Notes: generated by a model from the sequence alone, not told the origin. Numbered from the stretch's first letter, positions 42,973 through 55,185 are shown. The stretch: 64,000 nucleotides of DNA from Strigamia acuminata (GCA_949358305.1 OX442314.1:34467608-34531607); one strand, 5' to 3'. A program made the numbers and translations.

Positions 42973-43440
42973 ATAGAAATCGCACGTGATGACAACAATA
43001 GAGAAAAATGAATGAAAATAAACAATAAAACTGTATATTTTGTGTGTTAGAATGCTGCACTATTTTTTCTCATTTTTGATATTTCTTCCTTAAATTCTGC
43101 ACTGAAAAGGTGCTACATTCCAGTAGATAGTGGATTCTTAAGCTGGAAAATTGCCATTTAAGCTGGAAAATTTGTATTTTAAGCAAGAAAATTGCCAATT
43201 TATGTACGTAATGCGAAGTTAAAAGTTACATAAGTGCCATTTCAAGCTATAAAAATGCCATTTCTAGCTGTAAACATGCAGTTTATAGGAAAGTGCCATT
43301 TTGAACAAGGAAATGGCCATTTTGAAGAAGGAAAGTTCCATTTTGAATAAGAAATATGCAATTTTAAACAAAAAAAAAGGTATCTTATACTAAATTAATG
43401 CCATTTTTTGCTAGATAAGTGCCATTTTATACCAATTAAA
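42973..43440. repeat. Orphan 5' flank of the four-copy family
   Basis: GATAGAAATCGCACGTGATG and what follows match the region just upstream of exon 1 in copies A-D, including the GCCATTT array, but no exon 1 is present. It is joined to the truncated copia element on one side and to gypsy sequence on the other, so it marks a rearrangement breakpoint. Confidence 0.8.
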
Positions 43441-43644
43441 CTAAAATGTTCATCTTTTCTTAGGTCATGCCAGTAATATTGCCCGGTTTTGCGGACATCT
43501 TTAAGCCCTTGGTCAATTTAACAAAGAAAGACAAAATATTCGATTGAGAACCACCACATGATAGCGCATTTACAACATAGAGGAGCGCCCTAGTGTCAGT
43601 ACCAGTATTAGCTCACTCAAATTTTGCAAAACCATTTATGATAT
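43441..43644 (+). pseudogene. Old gypsy RT/RNase H fragment, left part
   Basis: Encodes, with stops, the end of a gypsy reverse transcriptase (PVILPGFADIFKPLVNLTKK) and the start of RNase H. It is interrupted at 43644 by the young gypsy element and resumes at 48540. Related copies without the insertion occur at 57790 and 60950. Confidence 0.8.
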
Positions 43645-43829
43645 TGGAGTGTCTGTACTCCATTCTGTAATTGTCATTTCCTGTTGATTTGTGACGCTAC
43701 CTTTGCGCAGCGCCACCTGTGTTAACTTTTGACTTAATAAATTCACTTATGCAAATATGGCCGCTTGACACGCATCTTCCTTGCTTCATCCAACAATCAC
43801 TTTCACCTTTCACGAATAAGAACACAACA
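43645..43829 (+). repeat. 5' LTR of the 4.9-kb gypsy element
   Basis: 185 bp, identical to 48355-48539. Confidence 0.95.
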
Positions 43830-44015
43830 ATTGGCGACGAGATGGTAAAACAAGAATCCACATTCTTTATTGTGAACTTTTTCGTGCGAAAATAGCGACT
43901 TTTTCGAACTTTTGCTGACCACGCTGACCACGCGGACCTCGCGGACCCAAAAGTAGGCCTAGTTCCTCCGTTTTTTGTCTTTTGTTGCGCTTCCTTCAAC
44001 TTTGTGCTTTCCACG

Positions 44016-45515
44016 ATGCCAAACGTCGGAACACCGGACAAGTACGATCCCAGTGACGACTGGGAGACGTATATTTCGCAGATGAAATCCGTCTTCGCAG
44101 TAAACAAAGTGGACGCCGACGCGGACAAAGTCAATTTCCTGCTCGCCTGCGTAGGAATGGCGACGTTCAAACGGATCACGGATCTAGCCAGGCCGAAGGA
44201 TCCGACCACGATGAAGTACGCCGAGGTGGTCGCCCTAATGCAAAAGCACCAGAAGCCAAAGCTGCTCGCGCAAAGTGCAGTTATGCGCTTCCGTTCCCGC
44301 ACTCGTGCGCCCAACGAGTTGGTGGGGGATTTCGCCGTGGAGTTGCAAGTGCTGACACGATACTGTGAATTCGGAGACAAGCTGGACGACGAGCTGCGAA
44401 ACCAATTTATTTGGGGCCTCAACTTGCGAAACGTGCAGGAAACGCTCGTTTTGAAGAAGGACATGACGTTCGCCGAGGCCCTCGACGCAGCGTCAGCAGC
44501 GGAGTTGGCCAGTTCCGACCTTGCGAGCTTCGCAAGACCCACAACAGCAGTACATCAGGTCAGCAATTCCAATAATAACTCCGCCGCCAAGGCGAAATTT
44601 AATTCGAAGCGACAGACGGGTGGAAAACGCTTCCAGAAGAGCTCCGCCACGTCGCACGGCAAGCAGACTCCAGCCAAACACGCGTGGGACCCCAACAGCT
44701 GCCCATCGTGTGGGGGAACGGATCACCGACGATCCGACTGTAAGTGGCGGCACGCCAAGTGCCACAACTGCGGCCTCGACGGACATCTCAAGACGGTATG
44801 CAGAAAAGCGACGACGACTTCGATGCCAAATCACGCAATCGAACCGATGCCGCAACAGCTCACTTTCTACGCGATTGAGCCAACTACCAACGTGTCCACG
44901 CCGACTGTGAATGCTGTCAATATACGCCACACCAAGCCGCTAGTTTTGGAACTTTTGATTGCAAACACCAAACTTGGAATGCAAATCGACACCGGCGCTG
45001 GCGCAACGTTTATTTCTCGCAAACTGTATAATCGATATTTCAAAGAATTTCCATTACAGCCGTTACACATCCAGATGTCTTCATACGACGGGCACGTCCT
45101 GCCTGTGGACGGCGTGTGCGAGGTTCCAGTTTACTACAACGAGAAACTTTACTGCTTGTCGCTCTGCATCGCCTCGAAAGGCGCCGTACCGCTGTTAGGC
45201 CGCGACTGGCTCGATGCGTTTGGCCTGCTGGAATCCACCAAGGAACACATGGGTGCTGTCGTGTACGCCCTCAAGCCCGTTGCAGGTGCTGTGCCCACAC
45301 CCATGGCCGCGGACAAGCTACGCAATCGTGCGACACGCGCTTCGCCACCTGCCAAAACAGCCGCTCCACCGCCACCCGAAATTGCTGCCCCTTCGACGTC
45401 AACTGCTCCACACGGCTCCGTGAGCGCACAATCGCTGTCATCGCTCAAAACGATCCTTTCGAAGCACAAACACGTGTTAGGAACGAGATTGGCCGACTTT
45501 CGACGGCCACCGTGA
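44016..45515 (+). CDS. gag: gag-protease of the 4.9-kb gypsy element
   Basis: 499 codons from the first ATG. Capsid-like region (DWETYISQMKSVFAVN ... VMRFRSRTRAPNELVGDFAVEL), two zinc knuckles (CPSCGGTDHRRSDC and CHNCGLDGHLKTVC), then an aspartic protease with DTGAGATF and LLGRDWL. The pol frame (-1 relative to this one) overlaps from 45116. I see no canonical slippery heptamer in the overlap, so how Pol is expressed is open. Confidence 0.9.
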   Translation: MPNVGTPDKYDPSDDWETYISQMKSVFAVNKVDADADKVNFLLACVGMATFKRITDLARPKDPTTMKYAEVVALMQKHQKPKLLAQSAVMRFRSRTRAPNELVGDFAVELQVLTRYCEFGDKLDDELRNQFIWGLNLRNVQETLVLKKDMTFAEALDAASAAELASSDLASFARPTTAVHQVSNSNNNSAAKAKFNSKRQTGGKRFQKSSATSHGKQTPAKHAWDPNSCPSCGGTDHRRSDCKWRHAKCHNCGLDGHLKTVCRKATTTSMPNHAIEPMPQQLTFYAIEPTTNVSTPTVNAVNIRHTKPLVLELLIANTKLGMQIDTGAGATFISRKLYNRYFKEFPLQPLHIQMSSYDGHVLPVDGVCEVPVYYNEKLYCLSLCIASKGAVPLLGRDWLDAFGLLESTKEHMGAVVYALKPVAGAVPTPMAADKLRNRATRASPPAKTAAPPPPEIAAPSTSTAPHGSVSAQSLSSLKTILSKHKHVLGTRLADFRRPP

Positions 45516-48205
45516 GTATCGACGTTGACCAGAACTTTTCACCGATTTTTTTGAAAGCCTATCCGGTTCCGTTGACGATTAAGCCCGACCTCGAGCTCGA
45601 GTTGCGTCGTCTGCAGGACCTTGGCATCATTACTCCCGTGGCTTCATCACGATGGGCGACGCCTATCATGCACGTGCGAAAGACTGACGGGACCATGAAG
45701 ATCGCGGGGTGCTACAACCGCACCGTGAATAAAGCTGTGTTGCCTTGTTCGTATCCGCTGCCGTTGTTTGCGGACGTGGCGAATAAATTGTCGGGTGGCG
45801 AAACTTATTCGACCCTCGACATGAACCACGCCTACAATCAATTGGAGTTGGACGACAAGAGCAAGGACGTTTGCACCATAAATACGCACATCGGACTTTT
45901 TCGCGTTAATCGATTATTTTATGGCATATCCACAGCTCCGGCTCTTTTCCAGCGCACGATGGACGGTTTATTGGCTGATGTGGGGAACACACAACCTTAC
46001 ATCGACGACTCAGCTGTCACCGGGCCAACCAACGACGTGCACCTGCAAAATCTCGACAACCTCCTTGCTACTTTCGACGCGAACGGACTCACGCTCAACG
46101 AATCCAAGTGCAAGTTTTTGCAACCATCGGTTGAATTTTTGGGTTTAAGAATTTCGAAGCAAGGGATTTCGCCGATTAATTCCAAATTGGCGCCCCTTCG
46201 TAACTCCTCGCGTTTAACGGATGTCACATCTCTAAAATCGTTCATCAGCCTTGTGAACTACTACGGCCGTTTCGTTGCTAATTTATCAACAACTCTTGAA
46301 CCTCTTTATAGTCTCACTCGTGACGGCGCCAAATGGACGTGGGACAAACAGCACGAAGCAGCATGGCAGTGTGTGTGAAATTCGGTGTCAACGGAGTCAG
46401 CTCTCACCCATTACGACCAGAAGAAGCCCGTGTACCTCACGGTCGACGCATCTCCCGTCGGAGTGGGCGCTTTCCTCTCGCACGTCGACACCGCCGGCGT
46501 GCACCACCCAATCGCCTTCGCATCATCGCTCCTGTCAGCTGCTCAGCGCAACTACGCGCAAATCGAGCGCGAAGGTTACGCAATAGTGTATGGAATTCGA
46601 AAATTCCACCACTACTTGTTTGGACGACGATTTCTGCTTCGAACAGACCACAAGCCGTTGGTCTCCATTTTCGGCGACAAAAAAGGGTGCAACCAAGTCG
46701 TGGCTGCACGCCTTCACCGCTGGGCCGTCTTCCTGTCGGCGTACGACTACGACATTTCGCATGTTCCCGCTTCGGATAACGCTATTGCTGACGGACTTTC
46801 GAGAAACCCGCAGCCACTCGTCGACGCAACAGAAGACCTCGAAATCGGAGCAATCGAGATCTTTTCGTCATCGTTACATCAATTTCCAGTCTCGGCGGCT
46901 TCGCTGCAAGCTTCTTACGAAAACGATGCATTATTGCAGACCGTGCTCGAATGCACGCGCACAGGATGGCAACAGCATTTGCCTGAGACAGCTCCCTTTT
47001 ACAAGCATCGTGATTCCTTTTCGGTTTTTAATAATTATTTGTTTTTATTCGACAGACTCGTGGTTCCGGTCGGCCTGCGCGCTGCAATTCTAGCGGAGTT
47101 GCATGCAGGCCACTACGGTATTGTGCGCACCAAGTCACTTGCGCGCGCCACGGTCTGGTGGCCGGGAATCGACGCCGACGTAGAGCGCACCGTGCGCCTA
47201 TGTGATGCTTGCCAACGGGCGCTCCCAGATCCTCCACGCACTTCAGACGTTCGCTGGCCAATACCGGACGAGGTTTGGGGTAGGATCCACATCGATTTCG
47301 CCGGACCATTCCACAACAAGATGTTCCTGCTAGCCATTGATGCGAAATCGAAATGGTGCGAGATTCGCGCCATGCCAACAACAACAGCTGCAGCCACCGT
47401 CGCAGTGTTGAAGGAGTGGTTCTGCCAGCACGGCCTGCCGATCCACGTCCACTCGGATAACGGGCCACAATTCACCGCGTCCGAGTTCCAGCAGTTTTTG
47501 GCGGAAAATGGCGTCCGCCACACGTTTTCTCCGCCGTACCACCCAGCAACAAATGGCGCGGTTGAGGGATTCGTCAAGACGTTTAAAAACCAAATGGACA
47601 AATTAATCAAACTCAATTTTTCGCTTACCGAAGCCCTTTTGCAGTTCCTGTTTTCGTATCGCTCGACGCCACATGCGACACTGCGGAAGTCACCGGCTGA
47701 AGTTTTCACACAGCGCCAGCTGCGCTCGCGACTTCACCTCCTCAATCCTCGCCTGCTCTCGGACATCACAGTTGCGGACACCGCCAGGAACTTTGAGGCA
47801 GGGGATCCAGTTTTCGTGCGCGACTATCGCCACAGCGAGAAGTGGGTTCCGGCGATCATTTTGGAGAAAATTTCGTCCACAACATACAAGGTGGAAGTCG
47901 CTACTACGGTAGTGTGGTCTCGCCATATCGACCAGATCCGCAAGCGATTGGTTATTGGCAAGCCAATTCCAATGGGGGAGGAGAACTTCCAGGAACCTCC
48001 TTTTAATTTTCCTGCTTCGTTGACCACGACTCCACCACAACCGGCTCCCGGGCCTGCAATCGTGCAACCAAATGTCGCAGCTCACGTCCCACGCTCACCT
48101 CCGCGTCCTCCGACTCCGCCTCCGCTTCCACAGCAACCAGCGCGCAGCCCACGACCAATACGAGCTAGGACCCAGACCAAGTTTTATGGCTTTCCCGATG
48201 CGTAG
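45480..48205 (+). pseudogene. pol: pol (RT-RNase H-IN) of the 4.9-kb gypsy element, one in-frame stop
   Basis: The reading frame is open through reverse transcriptase (active site YIDD at 45998-46009) to a TGA at 46376-46378. The same frame continues immediately, through RNase H (TVDASPVG near 46440), the integrase HHCC zinc domain (about 47098-47220) and the D, D, E residues near 47290, 47450 and 47565. It ends with a Pro-rich tail at 48205. The single TGA falls between RT and RNase H and is the only disabling change seen; the copy is otherwise fresh. It could depend on partner copies for mobility. Confidence 0.85.
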
Positions 48206-48354
48206 AACTTTCGTGTGTAATTGAGTGTCAGTTTTATCATTACTCAGTGTCAATTGATTGTGTATTCTCGTTTTATTACATTCTTCATTTATTACAAGTC
48301 GATTGACTACAATGTTAAAATTGCTCATCTTCCGCCTCACAATTGAGGGGATGT

Positions 48355-48539
48355 TGGAGTGTCTGTACTCCATTCTGTAATTGTCATTTCCTGTTGATTT
48401 GTGACGCTACCTTTGCGCAGCGCCACCTGTGTTAACTTTTGACTTAATAAATTCACTTATGCAAATATGGCCGCTTGACACGCATCTTCCTTGCTTCATC
48501 CAACAATCACTTTCACCTTTCACGAATAAGAACACAACA
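48355..48539 (+). repeat. 3' LTR of the 4.9-kb gypsy element
   Basis: 185 bp, preceded by the purine-rich AATTGAGGGGATGT, a likely polypurine tract. Confidence 0.95.
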
Positions 48540-48805
48540 GATATCAACAGATGCAAGTGCAAACTTGGACTGTTCTTAAACAGAAAACCAATAATCAAGA
48601 ACATGTAATTGCTAATGCAAGTAGACTCCTAAGCCAAACTGAACAAAATTATAGTGCAACAGAAAAAGAATGTATAGCAATCATATTTGCCATTCAAAAG
48701 TTTAGACCTTATTTGTATGGAAAAAGGTTCTCAATAATAACTGACCATTCTGCATTAGAATGGTTGAAGAGTGTAAAAAACCCAAATGGAAGACTAGCAA
48801 GATGA
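48540..48805 (+). pseudogene. Old gypsy RNase H fragment, right part
   Basis: Continues the fragment from 43644: [35 protein letters not shown] and [12 protein letters not shown] are RNase H motifs of Ty3/gypsy. It ends in a stop and then jumps to unrelated sequence, where the copy at 57830-58450 has about 350 bp more. Confidence 0.8.
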
Positions 48806-48904
48806 AGTTTGCATCCCGAAAGCAAAAGCATTGGCGAAACGAGAGTTTTACCAAGATCCGACTGTTGTTATGCCACCGGAACCCAGAAGTAACCTTTGCG
48901 AATT

Positions 48905-49360
48905 CGACAACCAATGGAAGCCTTGCAATTAGCAGTTGATTATCATGGCAAACCAGCAGATGAAATCGCGTTATCCATGGTAGGCGATCCACCAATTAAA
49001 GTTCTCAATCACAAAATGTCTTCTTTAGGATTCATTGAGCCAGGTATGAAGGCATGGATCCTTACTAGTCTGGTAAATTATTATCTACAAGTGATTGAGA
49101 GACAACACCAGAAAAGGTGTGCGTTCCCAGTTGAGATGTTAGAATTGATAATTGACCCAAAGAAATATCTAGAGGCTGTAACCTGGCTGAAGAAACCTCG
49201 TGCCAGACATGGGAAAAGTATTTGGATTTTGCCAATTCCAGCGCCACAACATTGACAATTATTTGTCATTGATTGGAACTATTTCCCGACACAGGTTGTG
49301 TAATATGACCCATCCAGGCCACTGGATTTCAACTATCAGCCATGGGGGCAAATGCACTTA
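48905..49360 (+). pseudogene. Ulp1-like (C48) cysteine peptidase fragment
   Basis: An open stretch of about 119 codons has the Ulp1/SENP layout: a Trp-led start (GMKAWILTSLVNYYLQVIERQ), a helix ending in DPKKYLEAVTWLKK, IWILPIPAPQH with the catalytic His, and, past a TGA, QLFVIDW and a YDP-like motif at the position of the catalytic Asp. The catalytic Cys region is not seen. Peptidases of this class occur in several DNA-transposon groups. The TGA directly after the His (49255-49257) is shared with the second copy. Confidence 0.55.
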
Positions 49361-49369
49361 TGTTTGCCA

Positions 49370-49637
49370 GGTGCAGGAGTCTAGTTTTGATTGATGTTTG
49401 CTTTATTGATGATTGATTTGGGATTTTAATTTTGAATTTTGTTCATTTGATTGAATGGTGTTATTAGTTTTTTTGATTGAGGTTAGCATATTTTCTATGG
49501 TTTGTGTGTATATAAACACCAGATGGCATTTTTATCACTCCAGGTATGATGCTCAGACAGAGCATAACAAAATAAACTTCAGCAGTCTTTTTATTTTCTG
49601 AGCTGTTTATTTAGCTCAGCACAACTTTAATTCTACA
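49370..49637 (+). repeat. LTR-like segment followed by a primer-site-like sequence
   Basis: Contains a TATATAAAC box (about 49509), AATAAA-type signals and an end TTCTACA followed directly by TGGCAGCAGAGGATTGGGAC, which resembles an LTR-primer-site junction. The second copy of the duplication (59000-59276) has the same structure. No matching partner LTR is found nearby. Confidence 0.45.
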
Positions 49638-50169
49638 TGGCAGCAGAGGATTGGGACGATTGACATGTTTATTGACACTTAAGTCAGGTGCCACGCCCAA
49701 AACAGCTGAAAAGCATCAAGTGCTCATGTCAGTCAACATGGCTGCCACCTTTACCTCTGCCAAAAGTTATTTTTACCCGGCAGGATTTGGACACAAATAA
49801 AAGTTTATTGGACTTTGTGCTAGTTGATGACGAGCAGAATTCCAGCATTTTTCAGTGGTTTTTGTGTAGATGAGTCCAGGTTTGCCAAAAATCTCCGCTA
49901 ATTTCCATGCATAGTTTCAAGCCGAATCGCTGAGAAATGGCAATGCAACGAGTGTTTTTTTTTTACATTTTTCAAGATGATTGTGACTTTCACTTGCACT
50001 AAATCTGGATAACTTTTACAAGGTTTATATGAGTATTTTCTGGAAAAATATCTAGCTAAAAATGTGAATAATAATATTGTTTTAATACATGATTCTCAAA
50101 GTGGTCAAACTAATCACTTATACTAATCAAAAGTATTTAGAAATAACATAGCTAACTTATAAGTGGTGG

Positions 50170-50592
50170 TTGCAGATAATTACTGAAAAATGCACTCTAT
50201 TTTGTCAACCTTTAGATACGACCTTCCGCAGACAACTAAAATATCTTATCAAACAAATAGTTTCTTCATTAGAAGATTTTATTGGCAGCCAGAATGACAA
50301 TTGGACATCAAGAAGTGGAATAATTAGGCTTCAGTCTTTAGCTCACCACCAATTAGGCTTCCCAATCTTTAACCCAATATTTAAATACTCATGGTATTCT
50401 GCAAGACTTGTTACTGAAAAAAATTCATTTCAGACTGTCAAAGAAGTAAATTTTACTTTCAAATCTGATGAAATCAGTTGTAAGAAATGCTATCTTTCAA
50501 AACCTACATTTAATAAATGTGCAAGATGTTTCACTGCTGCTTGTTTATCTTGTTTTTATTTTGATGATCACACAATTAGTTATAATGGTTAA
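50170..50592 (+). pseudogene. DNA-transposase C-terminal fragment with Cys motif
   Basis: 140 codons. LCQPLDTTFRRQLKYLIKQI resembles the region after the last catalytic residue in Tc1/mariner-like transposases. RSGIIRLQSLAHHQLGFPIF and a C-terminal C-x2-C ... C-x2-C-x5-C-x3-C block follow, a layout I associate with arthropod transposon proteins, though I cannot name the superfamily. The second copy at about 59790-60250 is broken by indels. Confidence 0.45.
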
Positions 50593-51440
50593 TTAATAAT
50601 TGTTAAATGTACAAGATGTTTCATTGCTCTTTGTTTATCTTGAATAAATATAATATTCAAATCAAATTTGACGGATTGTCTGTACTTACAAAGTGGAGCT
50701 GGAGGTGGAGCTCAGGCCCCAAAATGCCAGAAAGTAATCAAATGACGTCACTTTTTAATTTCAACATTTACATATTTTTTAAATAATTAATTAATGTATT
50801 TATTTATTAATTATGATTTCTTTTCTGGATTGTTAGACTCACCGTCGCCATTGTCAAACATTTTCAATTGGAACTAACCCTGGAATTTACCAATGGGCCC
50901 CAGAAGTGACTTTCCAGAAGTGGTGGACCCCGTAGTGCCCAGACAGTTGTTGAACAACCAGCAAGACGAGCCAGAAAAAGAAGTATTTTATTTTGGGACA
51001 TGTTAAAAATTAAAGATCCTAACCTATAGAGGCTAATTTTTAACAATTGAGTTTTATTATTTATCTGTGCGCTCTCAAAGTGTGCCTCCTCAGGGGTTGT
51101 CATGGTAACAGTCCAAACAACCAAGAACTGAGCCATTTCCTCAGGAAGGTATTTTCTTAAAGAAGAAAACACAGTCTGAATTTTACTTTGCAATTGAAAA
51201 CAACAGGTTAGAACACTGGAAAAACCCATGATATTTTACTGTGGTTAAGCTGTCTACCATTAGGTGTTTCTGCGATTGCAATATTGATTTCTAATATGCA
51301 TGCATAAAAATGCGCTCATAGCTAGACAACAGTACAAGATGTGCATCCATGTTGCGGAAATGGATTCCTCAGCTCGTTTCTGATCGATTTGGCTTGTTTT
51401 CCAGCTTTGAGCAAGTACCTGACACGAAGATAGCACCAAA

Positions 51441-52659
51441 TGGCAGCTAATCTCCATTTTGACCTTTTATCTTGATTTTTGTTTTAATGCAAGAAATCTG
51501 CAATCTGCATGCAGTAGTTGTTGTTGACTTATTGATCAATATATTGCTGAGTTACCTCCTTTTACTGTAACTTTGTAAAAACATAAACCACCATTGTACG
51601 TAATGAATGTTTGAAAAAAATAAGACCTTTGATACAATGCTGGAAGAGCCACACAGACGTCAAATGGTGTCTTTAAGTATCTTCTGACAAATATAAACTT
51701 TTGAAACCAGCTGGATCCAAAGCACAAAACATCTGCTTTGGAAGAGGCTGTGCATCAGCTTCAAAACTTGATGACTGACAATCCCGAGGTTTGGAATTTT
51801 TGGGATTTCGGATGCAAGTCATCAAAGTTATTCAATTATTTAACCGTTTTTGATTTGATAATCATTTTTTGTTTTGATCAATACGGGCAGTAATTGTGTT
51901 GTGTTGCAGACAAGTTCCAGTTGGCAGAAGTGTCTACAAGCGCCTGAAAGTAAAATTCTTTGTTGATTCTAAAATGATGACCAGTAGCGACAACGTACAA
52001 ACTGATAAGGCAGCAAAAGAGGCCCTGACTAAGTATTTCGTGCCAAGGAGGAACGTGGATTTGGATTTACTCATTTCAGATGGAAAAACAAAAAAGCTTG
52101 TAGTGACCCCACTAAGAAGGTCAACATGGAATTCTCTTTGTTGGCGTAGTTTGGCCTTGTGGGGGAGGGGAGGCCTCCTCTCTTCCGAGCAGAAGTGACA
52201 TTAGGAAAAAAAACAAGAATCTGCAAAGTCGAAACTCGTTCCTCGTTGGATAATTGGAGTCACCTGATCAGAAGGCCTTTTGTGTTGAGGAATTTAACCT
52301 AATATTATCACCCTATTTATATTTTATTTATATGTAACCATAACACCTATTAGAGAAGTGGTGTCCCATTTTTGAGATTTTACCATAAACTTATTTCAAC
52401 ATAGCCTCCAAATCTGAAAACAGGAAATTACATATTTGGGTTTTACTAACTCCTGATACAATTAGATTAGATTAGATTTATCGATTAGATTTCTGGATGT
52501 CTCTCTTCCTTCACTTCATCGCGAACATAAGTTGAACTTAGAGTGCTTTGGCAAACTTTCTCTGCAACCTGAGAAACAGTCAGCTAACCCTCAGTTGTTA
52601 CCAATTAGCGAGAAATTGATTCAAGATTCTCATTGGTAATTTGATGAAAGCCCCTAGAA
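51441..52659. other. Mixed degenerate sequence, no supported gene
   Basis: The frame at 51896-52198 is protein-like (VYKRLKVKFFVDSKM) and preceded by TTGCAG, and 51716-51790 reads LDPKHKTSALEEAVHQLQNL, which could be an old hAT-transposase piece. Neither can be tied into a gene. Confidence 0.3.
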
Positions 52660-53086
52660 CAGCGTTTCTCAAACAGTGGGGCGCAAGCTGACTTTTGGTG
52701 GGGCGCAACAGTGTTGAATCACTTCGTCGCCCAAAATTTTTGTTTGCAAAATTTGTTTTAAATTTTTTTTCTTTAATATTTATCAATTCCAATTCCAACT
52801 TACTGCCTGCCTGCAGTTGGTTGCAATACACCGCAGGCTACCAAAAGCTTAAAAATCCTCACAAAAATCTTCAAAATCTACATATTTTTAAACAACCCAA
52901 AAATCACCAAAAACCTCCAAAAACTAGCCAAAACTCCCAAAAATGGAAATTTGTAGCTATTCTAAGTCCCCAAAGTGATGAATTTTGCAGGAGGGTAAAA
53001 ATTTAATGCACCGATGATGAAGTGGAGTGCGGAAGATCGCCTTTCTTAAAAATGGGTCGCAATGGTAAAACGTTTGAGAACCTCTG
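52660..53086. mobile_element. hAT-type MITE, 427 bp
   Basis: Terminal inverted repeats CAGCGTTTCTCAAAC and CAGAGGTTCTCAAAC (reverse complement at the right end) agree at 13 of 15 positions. Flanking 8-bp repeats CCCTAGAA (52652-52659) and CCCTAGAC (53087-53094) fit a hAT target duplication. The interior is AT-rich and non-coding. A related fragment lies at about 15678-15985. Confidence 0.85.
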
Positions 53087-55185
53087 CCCTAGACAACAAA
53101 AGGCTTTAGTAAATTCCATTACGACCATTAACCCGCGCAGACTAGTGAATCCAGACCAGATCACGGATGGGTACCAAGACGCAATCGGGACCACAAAGCT
53201 GTAGGCAAGCAGCCAACCAGACCATATTTTTATGACCACCACAGTACATCAAGTGATAGTTGACAGCCAGGCAATAAATTCCAAACATGACATCAGTTTC
53301 CCGACTGTTGACTCCACGTTTTTTCAATCCATCCACATTATAAACCAACCACTTCCAATTTTCACCTTCCACGGCAAATCAAGAGTTTTCATTTAAAATT
53401 AGACTCCATCCATCCATCCAAACAAGAATGCAGCCTTAAATACTGAATTCACCACTAAAAAAAATTTGGAACTTCTTCAGAACTTCAAAACCATGACAAA
53501 ATATCGCAGAAACAAAACACGACCAAAATGAGATAAAAGAAAAGGTTCGAAGAATCTAGAATGTTGACTCCACAAAATAATCCTACAACATCAATACCGG
53601 TATGTCTATACATGATGTATCTGATAAATGCTGCAGTGTGCACACATGCAGGCTTACAGTGTACCAATTCTTTGTCTAGACATCATATCTGGTAGATGCC
53701 ACACTCATGCAGGCTAACAGTACCAATGTTTTGTCTAGATTCTAGATATATCTGGTAGATGCTGCACACATACTGGTGGAAGGCAGGCTTACGGGACCAA
53801 ATAATTTGCAGAGTAACATATTTGTGTGAAAACTTCGAAAAATAATGAAAAGTTGAGAAGTAAAAGAAGATATGAAGGAATGAAACATGAAAGCAACATC
53901 GAAAATGCTAGGACAGGGTTTTTCTCTCTCCGACTGCTTCATCATAGAACAAAATCGAATAAGAATATTTTTCAGTTGACGGACGTCAGCTTCACATGGA
54001 ATACCTGAAACAGACAAAGTAAAAGAAAAATTAATTCACACACGAATAAAATATTAAAATATACAAATTTTAAGCCATTTCAAAAGAAAAACACAATTTT
54101 GAACTACCAAACCAAACTGATCGATTAAAGAGAAATCATGAATGGGAATTAAGAGACTTTCAACGGTAAACATGTCCAACAGAAATACCAACCTTAATAT
54201 TTCACTAAAACCGTTATTCGTCAACGGCAAAGAACAACAAAATGAGACGCCATATTGCTTCGTTCTTTTCGTGGTTTCGGAGTCAATAAGCAACATCGTT
54301 AGTTAAGCAAGAATAAATTAGCTTCCAAAAGAATCACAATTTCTAAATTCCTCCATTTAAACAAAATGAATTGGCTATTATGAGCATTGAATACACAATC
54401 GGCCGCGAGAAAGGGAGAGACGAGAGACAACGACCATCTTCCGCATGGAACAAATAACCTCTCGCACCCAAATAGCTTAAATTCTATGGCTCAGAGTTCG
54501 AGAATACACGATTATGACGTGTCTGATTGTCATAACATAAAATAAATAAAAATAAAATAAAAATTACTTTTAAAATAAATTTTTTTCCGAATGAGACGTA
54601 TTTTTTAAAATTACTTTCAGCAGCACAGCGCTTTTGTAAACAAATAAAAACATTTTAATACTTATTTCCGTTATTATTATTTTTGTCCCTGACAACCAAA
54701 TAATAACTTCTTAAATTAGCATTCACTTCTCTAACAATCAGTAATTTTGTTTCAGATCTATTATTTCTTCCATCCCTATTTCAGATGGGGAATTCTGTCA
54801 TTAGCGGTCGGCGAAATGACACTCCGATGTTTCGCACGCACGAAATGAATCGTCCGAATACGTGACTGAGGTGACTATGGAAGAAAAAAAAAGTGTGTTA
54901 TGATATATTAGGTTTGGATTGTTTGATAATTCCTACTGATAATTGGATCCCCAGCCTGTCATTCTTCGTAACTTGAATTTTATAAGTTCGTTGCCCCACT
55001 TGGTTAGCTTGCCGCTCGTTAGACGTAATTTATGATCGGACATGAAATCATTCGACACAAACATCGTTCGAGGTCCACTTGCTAAAGCCGCATACAATAG
55101 AAATATATCGCCTACTGTCCTTCAATGAAATAAATTAATTTTTTGGCTTTGTTCTTCCTAAAACATCATCTTCCTTGTTCTTGCT
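53087..55185. other. Non-coding, repeat-poor, no supported gene
   Basis: A minus-strand frame at 53142-53372 (VYNVDGLKKRGVNSRETDVM...) is protein-like but short and without a start context or neighbouring exon. Around 53580-53770 there are three diverged copies of a GTCTAGA...CTGGTAGATGC block. The rest is AT-rich. Confidence 0.35.

Larger units (their letters stand above)
43645..48539 (+). mobile_element. Complete young Ty3/gypsy element, 4895 bp
   Basis: Two 185-bp LTRs (43645-43829, 48355-48539), identical by eye, start TGGAGTG and end ACACAACA. A 5-bp target duplication, GATAT, flanks it (43640-43644 and 48540-48544). The uninterrupted target is present elsewhere in the window as TTTATGATATCAACAG (57825, 61145). 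The primer site is at about 43831 (TTGGCGACGAGATGG). The body carries gag-protease and RT-RNase H-integrase in two frames. The body is GC-richer than its AT-rich surroundings. Confidence 0.97.
48540..51440. repeat. Segmental duplication, copy 1 (paired with 57830-60870)
   Basis: Long stretches match 57830-60870 in the same order and orientation: RNase H fragment, Ulp1-like fragment, LTR-like region, transposase C-terminal region and a final block with GGTTAGAACACTGG. Both copies have private indels; copy 1 lacks about 350 bp after the RNase H part. Confidence 0.85.

Noticed and set aside
53142-53372. 76-codon minus-strand ORF
   Set aside because: Protein-like but isolated, no family recognised, no neighbouring exon; kept only as a note.
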